43,417 nt of DNA from positions 1 through 43,417 of the forward strand of contig SUWD01000023.1 in the NCBI GenBank assembly GCA_015061685.1, in the 5' to 3' direction. Both the position numbers and the translations under genes were made by a program. How positions within the stretch are numbered: the first letter of the stretch is position 1; each line of letters starts with the position of its first letter. Source of the stretch: Lentisphaerota bacterium. Its GTDB lineage: Bacteria > Verrucomicrobiota > Lentisphaeria > Victivallales > Victivallaceae. The notes below the pieces were generated by a model. It worked only from the letters and a program-made list of their open reading frames with translations. It was not told where the DNA came from and made no database searches. Positions 5,769 to 14,387 of the stretch are shown piece after piece.

Positions 5769-8084
5769 ATGAGAAAGTTTTTATTTCTGCTTGTAACTGT
5801 CGGCAGTTTTATGCTGTGCGGTGGAGAATTGACCTCCGGGAAATTCCGTTTGGTGATACGGGAAAACGGCACGGCACCCCGGGAAATTTACTATGACGGC
5901 AGCCGCTTGATCCGCAATTTATTTTATTCCTGGTATGTCCGGGGGGATTGGTTCAGCGACCGGAGCAAAGTTCAGAATGTTAAAGTGATTTCGCAAAGCG
6001 AAAATCAGTTAAAAATCGAATACAGCTGTATGGACTTTCTGGTTCAGGCGGAATATACTGTCCTTTCTGATCCGGATGCTTTGAAAGTTGAATTTTATTT
6101 GAAGTCTTTCCGGGATGTCCGGCTCGGCGGTATCGATCCTCCGGGGGGATTCTATTTGCCGCTGATCTCCAGAGACAAAAGATTCACCCACTATTACACC
6201 GTTGAAAAAGATCTCTCATTGACGCTTAAAAGCAAAGATGACTTTCCCCTTTTGCTGGTTGGGTTCGCTCTGGATAACTGTGCAGCGGCAGTTGCCACTC
6301 CGGACGGGAAAGAGGGATATTTCATCTTGATCGACCGCCGTTTTTATGATGAAGACAAGGAGCCGACCATCGAACCGGGCGGATTGTGCTATGCCAAAGA
6401 GGTGTGCCGGATAATCAAAAAGGACGAAGTGATCAAAGGACAGTTTTATATAGTTCCTTTCAAAGATAATGCCGGTTCTGCGATCAAGCAGGCGATCGGA
6501 AAGTTTTGTGATCCTGATCCGGAAAAACGCTGGGATCTGCTGTCGTCATACCGGAAAAGAGTCCGGGAACCTTTGAGTACTTTTGCTGTTGTGGCAGACA
6601 ATGATAAATTCACTGCCGGTTGCGGCGGTACGGAACATGTTTTTCCGCAATCAGTTCTGCCGCCGAAAAAGGTGGATCGTATTGCTTTGGAGAGTGCAAA
6701 AAATCAGCCGGTTTTTGCCCAGATCGTTTTGAAAGCCAAAGAGGATTTGAAAGATCTTTCCTTTATTTTATCTTTCCCCACGTTGAAAGAAGCGAGGATC
6801 AACCGTATCGGCTTTGCTCCCAGCGATTATCCGGGAACTGCTTTTGCTACTGCCGGTATGTATCCGGATATTCTGCAGAATGCAGAGATCGCAGAGTTGA
6901 AAGCGGCAGACGGCAATGTTTCTCTGCTTTTGACCTTGATGGTTCCGGAAAATATAGCTGCCGGGATTCACGACGGAAGTGTAAAGATCATCTCCGGCAA
7001 AGATACTGTTATCGGCACACTGGATGTGTCGCTGAAAATCTATGATTTTGCTCTGCCGAAACGCAGCAGTTTTCGTACTGCATTTCTGGCGTGGACATTT
7101 GGAACGTATGAGAAAAACTTCAAAGCAGAGCAGTACGTTGCTGATCAGCGTAAGTTGCGGATAACTACTCCGGTTGAGATTACTGCCCCCGCTGATAAAG
7201 AGGGAAATCTGCTCAAACCGGATCGGCTTCGCAGAGATCTGAAAGCAGTCCTTGCTGCCGGAGATACCTGCTTCCGTTTGGCAGATGTCTTTATGTGGCG
7301 ACGAATGCCCATTAAAGATAAGATGAGCAAGGAGGCAGAAGCTTATATCAAAAATTATACCTCCCAGGTCTATGCCATTATGAAAGAGACCGGAGCCTTG
7401 CCGTATGTCTGGTTTCTTATGGCAGATGAAACTCACCGTCCGGATCTGAATCAGAAACATATTGTGTGGTGTAAATGGGTAAAAGAGGTTGCTCCGGAAT
7501 TACGGATATTCTCCACCCAGAATCATCCACTGTTTGAAATAGCTGATCATGCAGACATCCTTTGCGGACCATTAAGTTCGATACAGAAACTTCAGGCGAA
7601 ATATGGAGACAGCAAAGAGTATTGGCTCTATGAGAATGGTTTCCCCTTTACTCTGGGACAGAGCGAAGTAATACCCCGTTCCATGCCGCTGCGTGGCAGG
7701 CAGGCGAAACTTGCCGGTTATCATCAGTGGAGTTCCTGTTGCTGGAGAACGGGGAAAAAGGATGGAAAATTCCGTCCGGGGTATTTCCATGGTACGGCAG
7801 CGGTCTATTATCCGCCTGAATTTGGTACATCCGGAGTCCCGGTTCGTTCTATGCGGTTGATCAACTGCACGCAGGGTATCATTGATTTTGACAGTGTGGA
7901 TATGCTGGAGAGATTGATCGCCGCAGATCCGGGAACCGCCGTTGGTAAAGAGGCGGCGGAATATCTGCAAAAGGAAATGAAAAAACTCTATCCGGATGTT
8001 TATACCATCAGTGGTACAAGTGCCGATTGGGATTTGTTCCGCAAGGGTGTTTTTGAACGCATTGAAAAACTGATGAAAAAATAA
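5769..8084 (+). CDS. Secreted GH123/DUF4091-like glycoside hydrolase
   Basis: The 771-residue protein has a signal peptide (RKFLFLLVTVGSFMLCGG). An N-terminal beta-sandwich of about 270 residues is followed by a second beta domain and, from about residue 430, a TIM-barrel-like region. There VWFLMADETH gives adjacent acids D553-E554, like the catalytic Asp-Glu pair of GH123 (N-acetyl-beta-galactosaminidase) and the related DUF4091 proteins. The C-terminus keeps the MRLINCTQGIIDFDSVDML segment expected at the end of that barrel, although the family's usual W-x-x-x-R-D-G motif is weak. Start: GGGAGGTGA inside the upstream gene precedes ATG 5769. A strong terminator follows at 8120. The substrate is not predictable beyond amino-sugar or other glycans. 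Confidence 0.65.
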   Translation: MRKFLFLLVTVGSFMLCGGELTSGKFRLVIRENGTAPREIYYDGSRLIRNLFYSWYVRGDWFSDRSKVQNVKVISQSENQLKIEYSCMDFLVQAEYTVLSDPDALKVEFYLKSFRDVRLGGIDPPGGFYLPLISRDKRFTHYYTVEKDLSLTLKSKDDFPLLLVGFALDNCAAAVATPDGKEGYFILIDRRFYDEDKEPTIEPGGLCYAKEVCRIIKKDEVIKGQFYIVPFKDNAGSAIKQAIGKFCDPDPEKRWDLLSSYRKRVREPLSTFAVVADNDKFTAGCGGTEHVFPQSVLPPKKVDRIALESAKNQPVFAQIVLKAKEDLKDLSFILSFPTLKEARINRIGFAPSDYPGTAFATAGMYPDILQNAEIAELKAADGNVSLLLTLMVPENIAAGIHDGSVKIISGKDTVIGTLDVSLKIYDFALPKRSSFRTAFLAWTFGTYEKNFKAEQYVADQRKLRITTPVEITAPADKEGNLLKPDRLRRDLKAVLAAGDTCFRLADVFMWRRMPIKDKMSKEAEAYIKNYTSQVYAIMKETGALPYVWFLMADETHRPDLNQKHIVWCKWVKEVAPELRIFSTQNHPLFEIADHADILCGPLSSIQKLQAKYGDSKEYWLYENGFPFTLGQSEVIPRSMPLRGRQAKLAGYHQWSSCCWRTGKKDGKFRPGYFHGTAAVYYPPEFGTSGVPVRSMRLINCTQGIIDFDSVDMLERLIAADPGTAVGKEAAEYLQKEMKKLYPDVYTISGTSADWDLFRKGVFERIEKLMKK

Positions 8085-8119
8085 GTTTTTGATCTCCGTT
8101 TTTTGAAATTCGGAAGGCA

Positions 8120-8154
8120 AAAAGGACGGTTTATTGCAAAACGACCGTCCTTTT
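8120..8154 (+). terminator. Intrinsic terminator after 5769 gene
   Basis: AAAAGGACGGT (8120-8130) pairs perfectly with ACCGTCCTTTT (8144-8154), 13-nt loop, ending in T residues. It separates the glycosidase operon from the ribosomal operon. Between here and the promoter at 8249 the sequence is A-rich with no gene. Confidence 0.85.
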
Positions 8155-8248
8155 GCTGTTTTTAATGCCAAAAAATGGGGTTTGATGACGAAAAACGGGG
8201 TTTTTCTCAAAAAAAAGCCGAAAAAACGCAATTTTTCAAGAAAAAAAC

Positions 8249-8277
8249 TTGATAAATCGCATTTTACGTTGTATGTT
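8249..8277 (+). promoter_or_regulatory. Promoter of the rplV-cmk operon
   Basis: TTGATA (8249-8254), 17-bp spacer, TATGTT (8272-8277), preceded by A-rich sequence. A transcript from here would carry a leader of about 380 nt before rplV. A second possible -10 (TATAAT, 8469-8474) lies inside the leader without a good -35. Confidence 0.5.
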
Positions 8278-8284
8278 ATGTAAT

Positions 8285-8663
8285 CTTCAATATTGGGGAA
8301 GGGATTTTTGTACCCTTATTGGAGATGAGCAGGTGCCGGAAAACACGGTGCGTTGCACCCGCGGCTTCATTAAAAGATGCTGAAATGGAGCCGGGAGACA
8401 GCGTATCGTGACGATCCCGAACTTGCAAAGTGCCGGATTCCGGTCCGGCAGGCAGAGACGTGTTCTCTATAATATATATAAGGACGTGCGAAAACCTTGT
8501 ATATCGGGAACGTGCGAAAAACGTCTCTCCGGAGGCAGAATTCTGGGAAGAGGATTCTGCGGGATCGGGAAAGGGCAAAATAAAGTCGGGCCGTCAATAC
8601 GGCGGAAACGCTCCCGCCGAAAAAACGATACGGCTTGGAGGAAAAAACGAAAGAAAGCAGATT
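8285..8663 (+). promoter_or_regulatory. Structured leader of ribosomal operon
   Basis: This stretch of about 380 nt holds no ribosomal gene. Visible pairings: TGCCGG/CCGGCA (8431-8450); AGAGACGT (8453-8460) with ACGTCTCT (8521-8528), enclosing two copies of ACGTGCGAAAA (8484-8494, 8510-8520); GCAGAAT/ATTCTGC (about 8535-8560); and GGCGG/CCGCC near 8600-8619. Such a leader would suit autogenous control by a ribosomal protein, as L4 does on the E. coli S10 leader, but here no S10, L3 or L4 gene follows. It does not match any leader I can name. Confidence 0.45.
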
Positions 8664-8996
8664 ATGGAAGTAAGAGCTTTAACTAAAAACGTCCGGATCT
8701 CCCCGGAAAAGGCACGGCACATGTCCCGCCTGATCCAGGGCAAGAGCGTGGTTGAAGCGTTGGCTATCGTTGATCTCAGCCCGCGTAAAGCGGCCGCTCT
8801 GATCGGCAAGACCCTTCGCTCCGCCGTTGCCAACGCCGAGAACAATATGGACGTCAACCGCAAGGTGCTTACCGTAAAAGCAGCCTTGGTCAGTCCGGGA
8901 CCGATCATTCGCCGGTTTCGTGCTAAAGCACGTGGTTCGGCCGGTCGTATCCGTAAACGTACCAGTCACTTTGAAGTCATTTTGACGGATAACTAA
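8664..8996 (+). CDS. rplV: 50S ribosomal protein L22
   Basis: The 110-residue product is full-length L22 (MEVRALTKNVRISPEKARHM; C-terminal FRAKARGSAGRIRKRTSHFEVIL). L22 binds 23S rRNA and its beta-hairpin lines the exit tunnel; the hairpin segment PGPIIRRFRAKARG is intact. The frame stays open upstream to 8430, but only ATG 8664 matches the family start. It is the first gene of this operon, unlike the usual order where rpsS precedes it, and it is 18 nt from rpsC. Confidence 0.97.
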   Translation: MEVRALTKNVRISPEKARHMSRLIQGKSVVEALAIVDLSPRKAAALIGKTLRSAVANAENNMDVNRKVLTVKAALVSPGPIIRRFRAKARGSAGRIRKRTSHFEVILTDN

Positions 8997-9014
8997 GGAA
9001 AAGAGGAACAAATC

Positions 9015-9722
9015 GTGGGACAGAAAGTTAATCCGATCGGTTTGAGAACCGCCTTGACCAAAAACTGGGAATCCCGTTGGTTCGCCGACAAGAAAACTGC
9101 CGGTAAAACCCAGTTCGGTGACTGGCTCCATGAGGACCAGGAAATCCGTAAATTCATCAAGGAAAAATTCGCCGCTGCGGCAATTGCCCGTATTCAGATC
9201 GAGCGTTTTGCCAATCGCGTGCGTATCACCATCGTTTCCGCCCGCCCGGGTGTCCTGATCGGCAAAAAAGGTGCCGAGCTGGATACGCTGCGTGCAGCGG
9301 TTGCGAAACTGGCCGCCGATAAAGAAGTTTTCGTCGAAGTCGCAGAAATGCGCCGTGCCGAAACTTGTGCGCAGCTCGTGGCTGAGAGCGTTGCTCAGCA
9401 GCTGGAGCGTCGTATCGGTTTCCGCCGTGCCATGAAGCGCGCCATCCAGTCCGCTATGGATATGGGTGCCGACGGTATCAAGATCAACTGCGCCGGTCGT
9501 CTGGGCGGAGCCGAGCTCGCCCGCGAAGAGCAGTATAAAGAAGGTCGGGTACCGCTTCACACGTTGAAAGCTAATATCGACTACGGTTTCATTGAGGCGA
9601 ACACGACTGCCGGTAAGATCGGCGTCAAAGTTTGGATTTGTCATAAGGACTCTGCGGAGGAAGAAGATTATGCCGTTAATGCCAAAAAGGGTAAAGTACA
9701 GAAAGGTTCAGCGCGGAAGTAA
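9015..9722 (+). CDS. rpsC: 30S ribosomal protein S3
   Basis: The 235-residue S3 starts at GTG ([13 protein letters not shown]). The KH domain is seen in [22 protein letters not shown] and the C-terminal domain in the [20 protein letters not shown] and GKIGVKVWI segments. S3 lies at the mRNA entry site of the 30S head. Its 3' end overlaps the start of rplP by 53 nt, with the rplP ribosome-binding site inside the rpsC coding region. Confidence 0.97.
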   Translation: MGQKVNPIGLRTALTKNWESRWFADKKTAGKTQFGDWLHEDQEIRKFIKEKFAAAAIARIQIERFANRVRITIVSARPGVLIGKKGAELDTLRAAVAKLAADKEVFVEVAEMRRAETCAQLVAESVAQQLERRIGFRRAMKRAIQSAMDMGADGIKINCAGRLGGAELAREEQYKEGRVPLHTLKANIDYGFIEANTTAGKIGVKVWICHKDSAEEEDYAVNAKKGKVQKGSARK

Positions 9723-10083
9723 CGCCGGACTCGCCACCACTAACAATAAAGTGGATTTCGGCGATTTTGCGTTGCAGACCCTGACCCGCGGGTACATCAC
9801 CAATAATCAGATCGAAGCTGCACGTGTGGCTATCAACCGTCACTTGAAACGTCGCGGCCGTGTGTGGATCCGTATGTTCCCCTACCGCTCCTTCACAAAG
9901 AAGCCGTTGGAAGTACGTATGGGTAAAGGAAAAGGTGCGGTTGAAGGCTGGGTCGCCCCGGTTCTTCCCGGACGTGTTCTGTTTGAAATTTCCGGTTGCA
10001 GCGAAGCAGTGGCCAAAGAGGCCATGAGCCGCGCCGCCAACAAGCTGTGCGTGCGTTGCAAATTTTTGTCACGCGAAGCTTGA
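9670..10083 (+). CDS. rplP: 50S ribosomal protein L16
   Basis: The 137-residue L16 ([17 protein letters not shown]-terminal [13 protein letters not shown]) helps shape the A-site tRNA contact in the large subunit. ATG 9670 was chosen because GGAGG (9656-9660) precedes it and the MPKRVKYRK block matches the family. A longer frame from 9592 only reflects the overlap with rpsC. Confidence 0.96.
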   Translation: MPLMPKRVKYRKVQRGSNAGLATTNNKVDFGDFALQTLTRGYITNNQIEAARVAINRHLKRRGRVWIRMFPYRSFTKKPLEVRMGKGKGAVEGWVAPVLPGRVLFEISGCSEAVAKEAMSRAANKLCVRCKFLSREA

Positions 10084-10096
10084 GTGAGGCCATAAA

Positions 10097-10300
10097 ATGA
10101 AGAACAAAGAAATTCGTGAAATGACCGACGCCGAATTGACCGCAAAAGTGGTTGATTTCAAGCGGGAAAAGTTGAATTTGAAAATCCAGTCCCGTACCGG
10201 GCAGCTGGAAAAAACCGCCCGTGTCCGTGAGGTTCGCCGCGACATCGCTCGCTGCCTGACCGAAATCGCTGCGCGGAAGGCTAACGCCGAGGTGAAGTAA
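10097..10300 (+). CDS. rpmC: 50S ribosomal protein L29
   Basis: The 67-residue L29 is a two-helix protein near the tunnel exit ([18 protein letters not shown], with the helical C-terminal [15 protein letters not shown]). It shares TAATG with rpsQ (stop 10298-10300, next ATG 10300), indicating translational coupling. Confidence 0.95.
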   Translation: MKNKEIREMTDAELTAKVVDFKREKLNLKIQSRTGQLEKTARVREVRRDIARCLTEIAARKANAEVK

Positions 10301-10572
10301 TGAGTGAGAATACTGTCCGCGGCAACCGCAAAGAGCGTGTCGGCGTCGTCGTCAGCGACGTGCAGGAAAAGACCATCATCGTGAAGGTCGAACGCCGTAC
10401 CACTCATCCGTTGTACCGCAAAGTCGTCAAGGTCAGCAAAAATTTCGCTGTCCACGATGAGAAAAACGAGGCGAAAAAGGGCGATACCGTCCGCATCAGC
10501 GAGACCCGTCCTATCAGCCGTAACAAATGCTGGCGGTTGGTCGAGATCATCAGCCGTGCCGTACAGGAGTAA
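10300..10572 (+). CDS. rpsQ: 30S ribosomal protein S17
   Basis: The 90-residue S17 is an OB-fold protein ([54 protein letters not shown]) that binds 16S rRNA early in assembly. It starts within the rpmC stop codon and ends 6 nt before rplN. All family blocks are present. Confidence 0.96.
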   Translation: MSENTVRGNRKERVGVVVSDVQEKTIIVKVERRTTHPLYRKVVKVSKNFAVHDEKNEAKKGDTVRISETRPISRNKCWRLVEIISRAVQE

Positions 10573-10578
10573 TGAACA

Positions 10579-10944
10579 ATGATTCAGACGCAAACCATTC
10601 TTGAAGTCGCCGATAACTCCGGCGCCAAGTCCCTGCTGACGATCAACGTTCTCGGTCAGGCTAAAAAGATTGCCCACGTCGGTGACGTGGTCAGTGCTGC
10701 GGTTGAAACCGCTCTGCCCGACGGTACTGTCAAACGTCGTCAGCGTGTCCGGGCGGTCATCGTCCGTACCAAAGCTAAAATTCGTCGTCCCGACGGTTCT
10801 TATCTGAGCTTTGATGAGAATGCCGCCGTGGTGATCGACAAGGAAAACAACCCGATCGGGACCCGTATTTTCGGACCCGTTGCGCGTGAATTGCGTGAGA
10901 AGAACTTCATGAAGATCATCTCACTTGCGCCGGAGGTGCTGTAA
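10579..10944 (+). CDS. rplN: 50S ribosomal protein L14
   Basis: The 121-residue L14 ([40 protein letters not shown]) lies at the subunit interface and forms bridges to 16S rRNA. Length and motifs are standard. TAATG overlaps the rplX start by one base. Confidence 0.96.
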   Translation: MIQTQTILEVADNSGAKSLLTINVLGQAKKIAHVGDVVSAAVETALPDGTVKRRQRVRAVIVRTKAKIRRPDGSYLSFDENAAVVIDKENNPIGTRIFGPVARELREKNFMKIISLAPEVL

Positions 10945-11258
10945 TGAATACGTTCCATGTCAAAAAAGGCGATAAAGTGGTGGTCAATGCCGGTAACTTC
11001 AAAGGTGCCGAAGCCACGATCACTGCCATTCTGCCCGCCAAAGAGCGTGTCGTCCTTGAGCTTACCAAAGGTGAGAGCAAGCTCGGCAAACGTACCGTGA
11101 AAAAGAGCAAAGCCAACCCCAATGGCGGTTTGGTCGAGCGTGCGGTTTCTGTCGCCGTCTCCAACGTCACTTTGACCGAAGAGTGCAAACAGGCGAAACT
11201 TGAGGCCAAAAACGCCCGCCGTGCCGCAAAAGCGGCGGCTAAAGCCAAGACGGAGTAG
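10944..11258 (+). CDS. rplX: 50S ribosomal protein L24
   Basis: The 104-residue L24 has the KOW motif (HVKKGDKVVVNAGNFKGAEATI), which initiates 50S assembly at the 5' end of 23S rRNA. The C-terminus has an Ala/Lys-rich tail (ARRAAKAAAKAKTE). Coupled to rplN by a one-base overlap; 7 nt to rplE. Confidence 0.95.
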   Translation: MNTFHVKKGDKVVVNAGNFKGAEATITAILPAKERVVLELTKGESKLGKRTVKKSKANPNGGLVERAVSVAVSNVTLTEECKQAKLEAKNARRAAKAAAKAKTE

Positions 11259-11265
11259 TTGAATC

Positions 11266-11802
11266 ATGCCTGATATGAAGAAAAAGTACAGCGAGGAAGT
11301 TCGTTCCGCGCTTGCCGAAAAACTCGGCATCAAAAATGTGATGCAGATTCCGAAAATCGAGAAGATCGTCATCTCCACGGGTATCGGATCTGATAAAGAG
11401 CGTGATGCTTTTGCCGAAGCTCAGAAGCATATTGCCGCTATGACCGGTCAGAAACCGATCGTCTGCAAAGCGCGCAAAAACGTCTCCAACTTCAAACTGC
11501 GTGTCGGTATGCCTGTCGGTGTCATGGTTACTCTCCGCGGCAGCCGTATGTATGAGTTCCTGGATCGTTTCGTCCACAACGCTTTGCCGCGTGTGCGTGA
11601 CTTCCGTGGTATTCCCAAGACCGGTTTTGACGGTGTTGGTAATTACAACATGGGTATTCAGGATGTGTCCGTTTTCACCGAAGTTGATGCTGACAAACTG
11701 AAGTATCCTCTCGGTGTCAACATCGCGATCGTCACCACCGCCACCAATGACGAGGGTGCCCGTGAGCTTCTCAAAATGATGGAAGTTCCGTTCGCGGAAT
11801 AA
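11266..11802 (+). CDS. rplE: 50S ribosomal protein L5
   Basis: The 178-residue L5 contacts 5S rRNA and the P-site tRNA. Recognisable blocks are MQIPKIEKIVISTGIG, TGQKPIVCKARKNVSNFKLR, GMPVGVMVTLRG, DFRGIPKTGFDGVGNYNMGI and the C-terminal ANDEGAREL-type segment. Normal length; ATG 11266 follows the rplX stop by 7 nt. Confidence 0.96.
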   Translation: MPDMKKKYSEEVRSALAEKLGIKNVMQIPKIEKIVISTGIGSDKERDAFAEAQKHIAAMTGQKPIVCKARKNVSNFKLRVGMPVGVMVTLRGSRMYEFLDRFVHNALPRVRDFRGIPKTGFDGVGNYNMGIQDVSVFTEVDADKLKYPLGVNIAIVTTATNDEGARELLKMMEVPFAE

Positions 11803-11820
11803 CAGAAGGGGTAGAACAAA

Positions 11821-12006
11821 ATGGCTAAACTCAGTTTGATCGTCAAGGCGAACCGCCCCAATAAGTTCCCCGTCCGGAACTATACCCGCTGCAAAGCGTG
11901 CGGTCGTCCGCGTGCCTACATCGGTAAATTTCAGCTCTGCCGTATCTGCTTCCGTGAAATGGCCTCCAAAGGTCAGATCCCGGGCGTTACCAAAGCGAGT
12001 TGGTAA
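11821..12006 (+). CDS. rpsN: 30S ribosomal protein S14, zinc-binding type
   Basis: The 61-residue short (type Z) S14 has a complete zinc ribbon, C24-x2-C27 and C40-x2-C43, and the usual [11 protein letters not shown] end. It sits in the 30S head. Only this zinc-dependent form is visible here, so the operon copy depends on zinc supply; a zinc-free paralogue could exist elsewhere. GAAGGGGTAG upstream serves as ribosome-binding region. Confidence 0.96.
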   Translation: MAKLSLIVKANRPNKFPVRNYTRCKACGRPRAYIGKFQLCRICFREMASKGQIPGVTKASW

Positions 12007-12031
12007 GTAATTTGGTGAAAGGAAAAATATT

Positions 12032-12427
12032 ATGAGTATGCAAGATCCGATCGCCGATATGCTGACCCGGATTCGCAATGCTGCGGCAGCAGGTCTGGAT
12101 AAAGTCGCGATTCCGCTCTCAAAAGAGAAAAAAGCGATTGCAGAAGTCCTCCTTGAGGAAGGTTATATCAGCAGCACCACTGTCGAGGGTGAAGGCGTCA
12201 AAAGCCAGATCATCGTCGCTCTGAAATATGTTGGTGATAGATCCGTAATCGAAGGTATCGAACGCGTCAGTAAATCTTCCTGCCGTGTCCATTGCGGCAG
12301 CCGTGAGATCCCTCGCGTCCGTAATGGTCTGGGTATTGTCGTTCTCTCCACCCCCAAGGGTATCATGAGCGGCCGCAAGGCTGCCAAAGAGAACGTCGGC
12401 GGTGAAATTCTCTGCCGTGTCTGGTAA
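12032..12427 (+). CDS. rpsH: 30S ribosomal protein S8
   Basis: The 131-residue S8 (MQDPIADMLTRIRNAAAAG; C-terminal GIVVLSTPKGIMSGRKAAKE, VGGEILCRVW) binds helix 21 of 16S rRNA. In E. coli it also represses the spc operon by binding its mRNA; whether a mimic site exists here cannot be judged by eye. AAAGGAAAAATATT precedes the ATG. Confidence 0.96.
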   Translation: MSMQDPIADMLTRIRNAAAAGLDKVAIPLSKEKKAIAEVLLEEGYISSTTVEGEGVKSQIIVALKYVGDRSVIEGIERVSKSSCRVHCGSREIPRVRNGLGIVVLSTPKGIMSGRKAAKENVGGEILCRVW

Positions 12428-12451
12428 TTCATAACGTGGGAAAATAATATC

Positions 12452-12985
12452 ATGTCCCGTATTGGTAAAAAACCTATTGATATCCCTTCCGGCGTCAAAG
12501 TGACGGTCGCGGACGGCAATATCCTCGTTGAAGGCAAAGAAAAGCTTTCAATGGCGATGCCTCCCTTCGTTACCGCCGAAGTGAAAGAGAATCAGGTTCT
12601 GGTCAGTGCGGCCGATGAAAGCCGTAAAGCTAATGCTATGCACGGTCTGGCCCGCAGTCTGATTCAGAACATGGTCATCGGTGTTTCTCAGGGTTTCCGC
12701 AAGGAACTGCAGATCGTCGGTATCGGTTACAAAGCGGCTGTTGCCGGCAATAAGCTGAATATGTCGCTTGGTTATTCGCACCCGATCGAGTTCCAGATCC
12801 CCGCCGGGATCAAAGTCACGGTCACTCCGGAGAACAAAATTACTGTTGAAGGATGCGACAAGCAGCTCGTCGGTGAGACTGCCGCTCAGATCCGCCGTTT
12901 CCGTAAGCCCGAGCCGTACAAAGGCAAAGGTATCCGGTACGTCGATGAGCGCATCGTGCTGAAAGAAGGAAAATCTGTCGGTTGA
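12452..12985 (+). CDS. rplF: 50S ribosomal protein L6
   Basis: The 177-residue L6 has two repeated alpha/beta domains (MSRIGKKPIDIPSGVKVTV; PEPYKGKGIRYVDERIVLK). It lies near the factor-binding region and sarcin-ricin loop. The length is standard, and rplR follows after 28 nt. Confidence 0.97.
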   Translation: MSRIGKKPIDIPSGVKVTVADGNILVEGKEKLSMAMPPFVTAEVKENQVLVSAADESRKANAMHGLARSLIQNMVIGVSQGFRKELQIVGIGYKAAVAGNKLNMSLGYSHPIEFQIPAGIKVTVTPENKITVEGCDKQLVGETAAQIRRFRKPEPYKGKGIRYVDERIVLKEGKSVG

Positions 12986-13013
12986 TGACCGGTAGAATCA
13001 GGAGATTATAGAA

Positions 13014-13376
13014 ATGTCTGTTATGGATAAAAAAACGCTGCGCGCCCGTCGCCATGCCCGTATCCGCAAGCGGATTTCCGGTACGGCCGAGTGTCCCCGT
13101 TTCTGCGTAAGCCTCACCGACAGCAATATCTATTGCCAGTTCATCGATGACGTCAACGGCAAAACTCTTGCCTCCGTCTCGACTCTGTCAGCCGCTTTCA
13201 AAGCGGAGAACGCCAAGCCGAATATGGCCGGTGCAACTCTGCTGGGCAAACTGGCTGCAGAAGCTGCCAAAGCTGTGAATATTTCCGAAGTGGTGTTTGA
13301 CCGTTCCGGTTTCAAATTCCACGGCCGGGTCAAGGCGATTGCCGAAGCTGCCCGTGAATTGGGCCTCAAGTTCTAA
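13014..13376 (+). CDS. rplR: 50S ribosomal protein L18
   Basis: The 120-residue L18 carries the [20 protein letters not shown] block and a C-terminal [20 protein letters not shown] typical of the family. It brings 5S rRNA into the 50S subunit together with L5. CAGGAGATT lies upstream of ATG 13014; an in-frame ATG at 13023 is a possible alternative. Confidence 0.96.
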   Translation: MSVMDKKTLRARRHARIRKRISGTAECPRFCVSLTDSNIYCQFIDDVNGKTLASVSTLSAAFKAENAKPNMAGATLLGKLAAEAAKAVNISEVVFDRSGFKFHGRVKAIAEAARELGLKF

Positions 13377-13390
13377 AGGAGAGCGAACAC

Positions 13391-13909
13391 ATGGGTAAAC
13401 GTGAAAATTTCGAACCCGCTGTCGTCAGCGAATTTGACGAGAGCGTGATCGCGATCAACCGCAGTGCCAAGGTCGTTAAAGGCGGCAAGAACTTCAGTTT
13501 CGGCGCCCTGATCGTGGTCGGAGACCGCAATGGCCGGGTTGGTTATGGTTACGGAAAAGCGAACGAAGTCAGCGATGCCATCCGCAAAGGCGGCGAAGCT
13601 GCCCGTCGCAATTTGGTCCGTATTCCGATGAATGGTCAGACTTTGCCGCACGAGATCGAAGTCAAATTCGGCGGTGCCAGAGTCCTGCTCCGTCCGGCAT
13701 CCGCCGGTACCGGTTTGATCGCCGGTGGTGCAGTCCGTGCCATTCTGGAACTCGGCGGTGTCAAAGACGTGCTGGCCAAGTCTCTGGGAGCAGCCAATGC
13801 TTCCAACGTGACCAAAGCCACTTTCAAGGCAATTGCCGGTCTCTCCAGCCGCAGTGAAGTCATGGCCCGTCGCGGTCTGGCGAAAGCTGAAGTTGCGGAA
13901 AACAACTAA
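13391..13909 (+). CDS. rpsE: 30S ribosomal protein S5
   Basis: The 172-residue S5 has the double-stranded RNA-binding-like fold ([34 protein letters not shown]) and the C-terminal [20 protein letters not shown] block. It takes part in decoding accuracy and mRNA unwinding. The next gene is rplO after 16 nt; the rpmD (L30) gene usually lying between is missing. Confidence 0.97.
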   Translation: MGKRENFEPAVVSEFDESVIAINRSAKVVKGGKNFSFGALIVVGDRNGRVGYGYGKANEVSDAIRKGGEAARRNLVRIPMNGQTLPHEIEVKFGGARVLLRPASAGTGLIAGGAVRAILELGGVKDVLAKSLGAANASNVTKATFKAIAGLSSRSEVMARRGLAKAEVAENN

Positions 13910-13925
13910 GAAGAGGTAATTGAAA

Positions 13926-14372
13926 ATGAAACTTCATGATATGAGCCCCACTCCGGGTTCCCGCAAGTCACGCAAACGCGTCGGCCGCGGTGACAGCTCC
14001 GGTTACGGCAAAACTGCCGGACGCGGCGAAAAGGGACAGAAGTCCCGTTCCGGTGCGAAGATCCGCCCCTTCTTCGAGGGTGGTCAGATCCCGCTTTTCC
14101 GCCGTCTGCCGAAACGTGGTTTCAAAAATGCTGACCGTATTGTTTACGCTCTGGTCAACCTGAACGTGCTGGAAAGCAATTTCCAGGCCGGTGATGTGGT
14201 TGATCTGGCAAGCCTGAACGAGAAAAAATTGCTCGGTAAAGGCGATACGATCATCAAAGTCCTCGCCAATGGCGAGATCACCAAAGCTCTGACCGTCAAG
14301 GCCCAGAAATTTTCTGCAGCTGCCGCTGCGAAAATCCAGGCTGCCGGCGGCACAGTCGAAATTGTTGATTAA
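13926..14372 (+). CDS. rplO: 50S ribosomal protein L15
   Basis: The 148-residue L15 has a basic glycine-rich N-terminus (MKLHDMSPTPGSRKSRKRVG, then GRGDSSGYGKTAGRGEKGQK) and a globular end with GGTVEIVD. ATG 13926 fits the family and the AAGAGG ribosome-binding site at 13910-13915; the frame could also start at TTG 13920 but that is unlikely. secY follows after 15 nt. Confidence 0.96.
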   Translation: MKLHDMSPTPGSRKSRKRVGRGDSSGYGKTAGRGEKGQKSRSGAKIRPFFEGGQIPLFRRLPKRGFKNADRIVYALVNLNVLESNFQAGDVVDLASLNEKKLLGKGDTIIKVLANGEITKALTVKAQKFSAAAAAKIQAAGGTVEIVD

Positions 14373-14387
14373 GGAGCATGAGATCTT

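Noticed and set aside
8408..8686. 92-codon basic ORF upstream of rplV, considered as a displaced rpsS or other ribosomal protein
   Set aside because: Its sequence does not resemble S19, L2 or any ribosomal protein and it reads through leader hairpins into the rplV start.
8679..9644. 321-codon minus-strand ORF opposite rplV-rpsC
   Set aside because: Antisense shadow of highly conserved ribosomal genes; no family match and no ribosome-binding site.
13909..13926. Missing rpmD hidden in the gap or another frame
   Set aside because: The rpsE-rplO gap is 16 nt, and no L30-like peptide is readable in the flanking frames.
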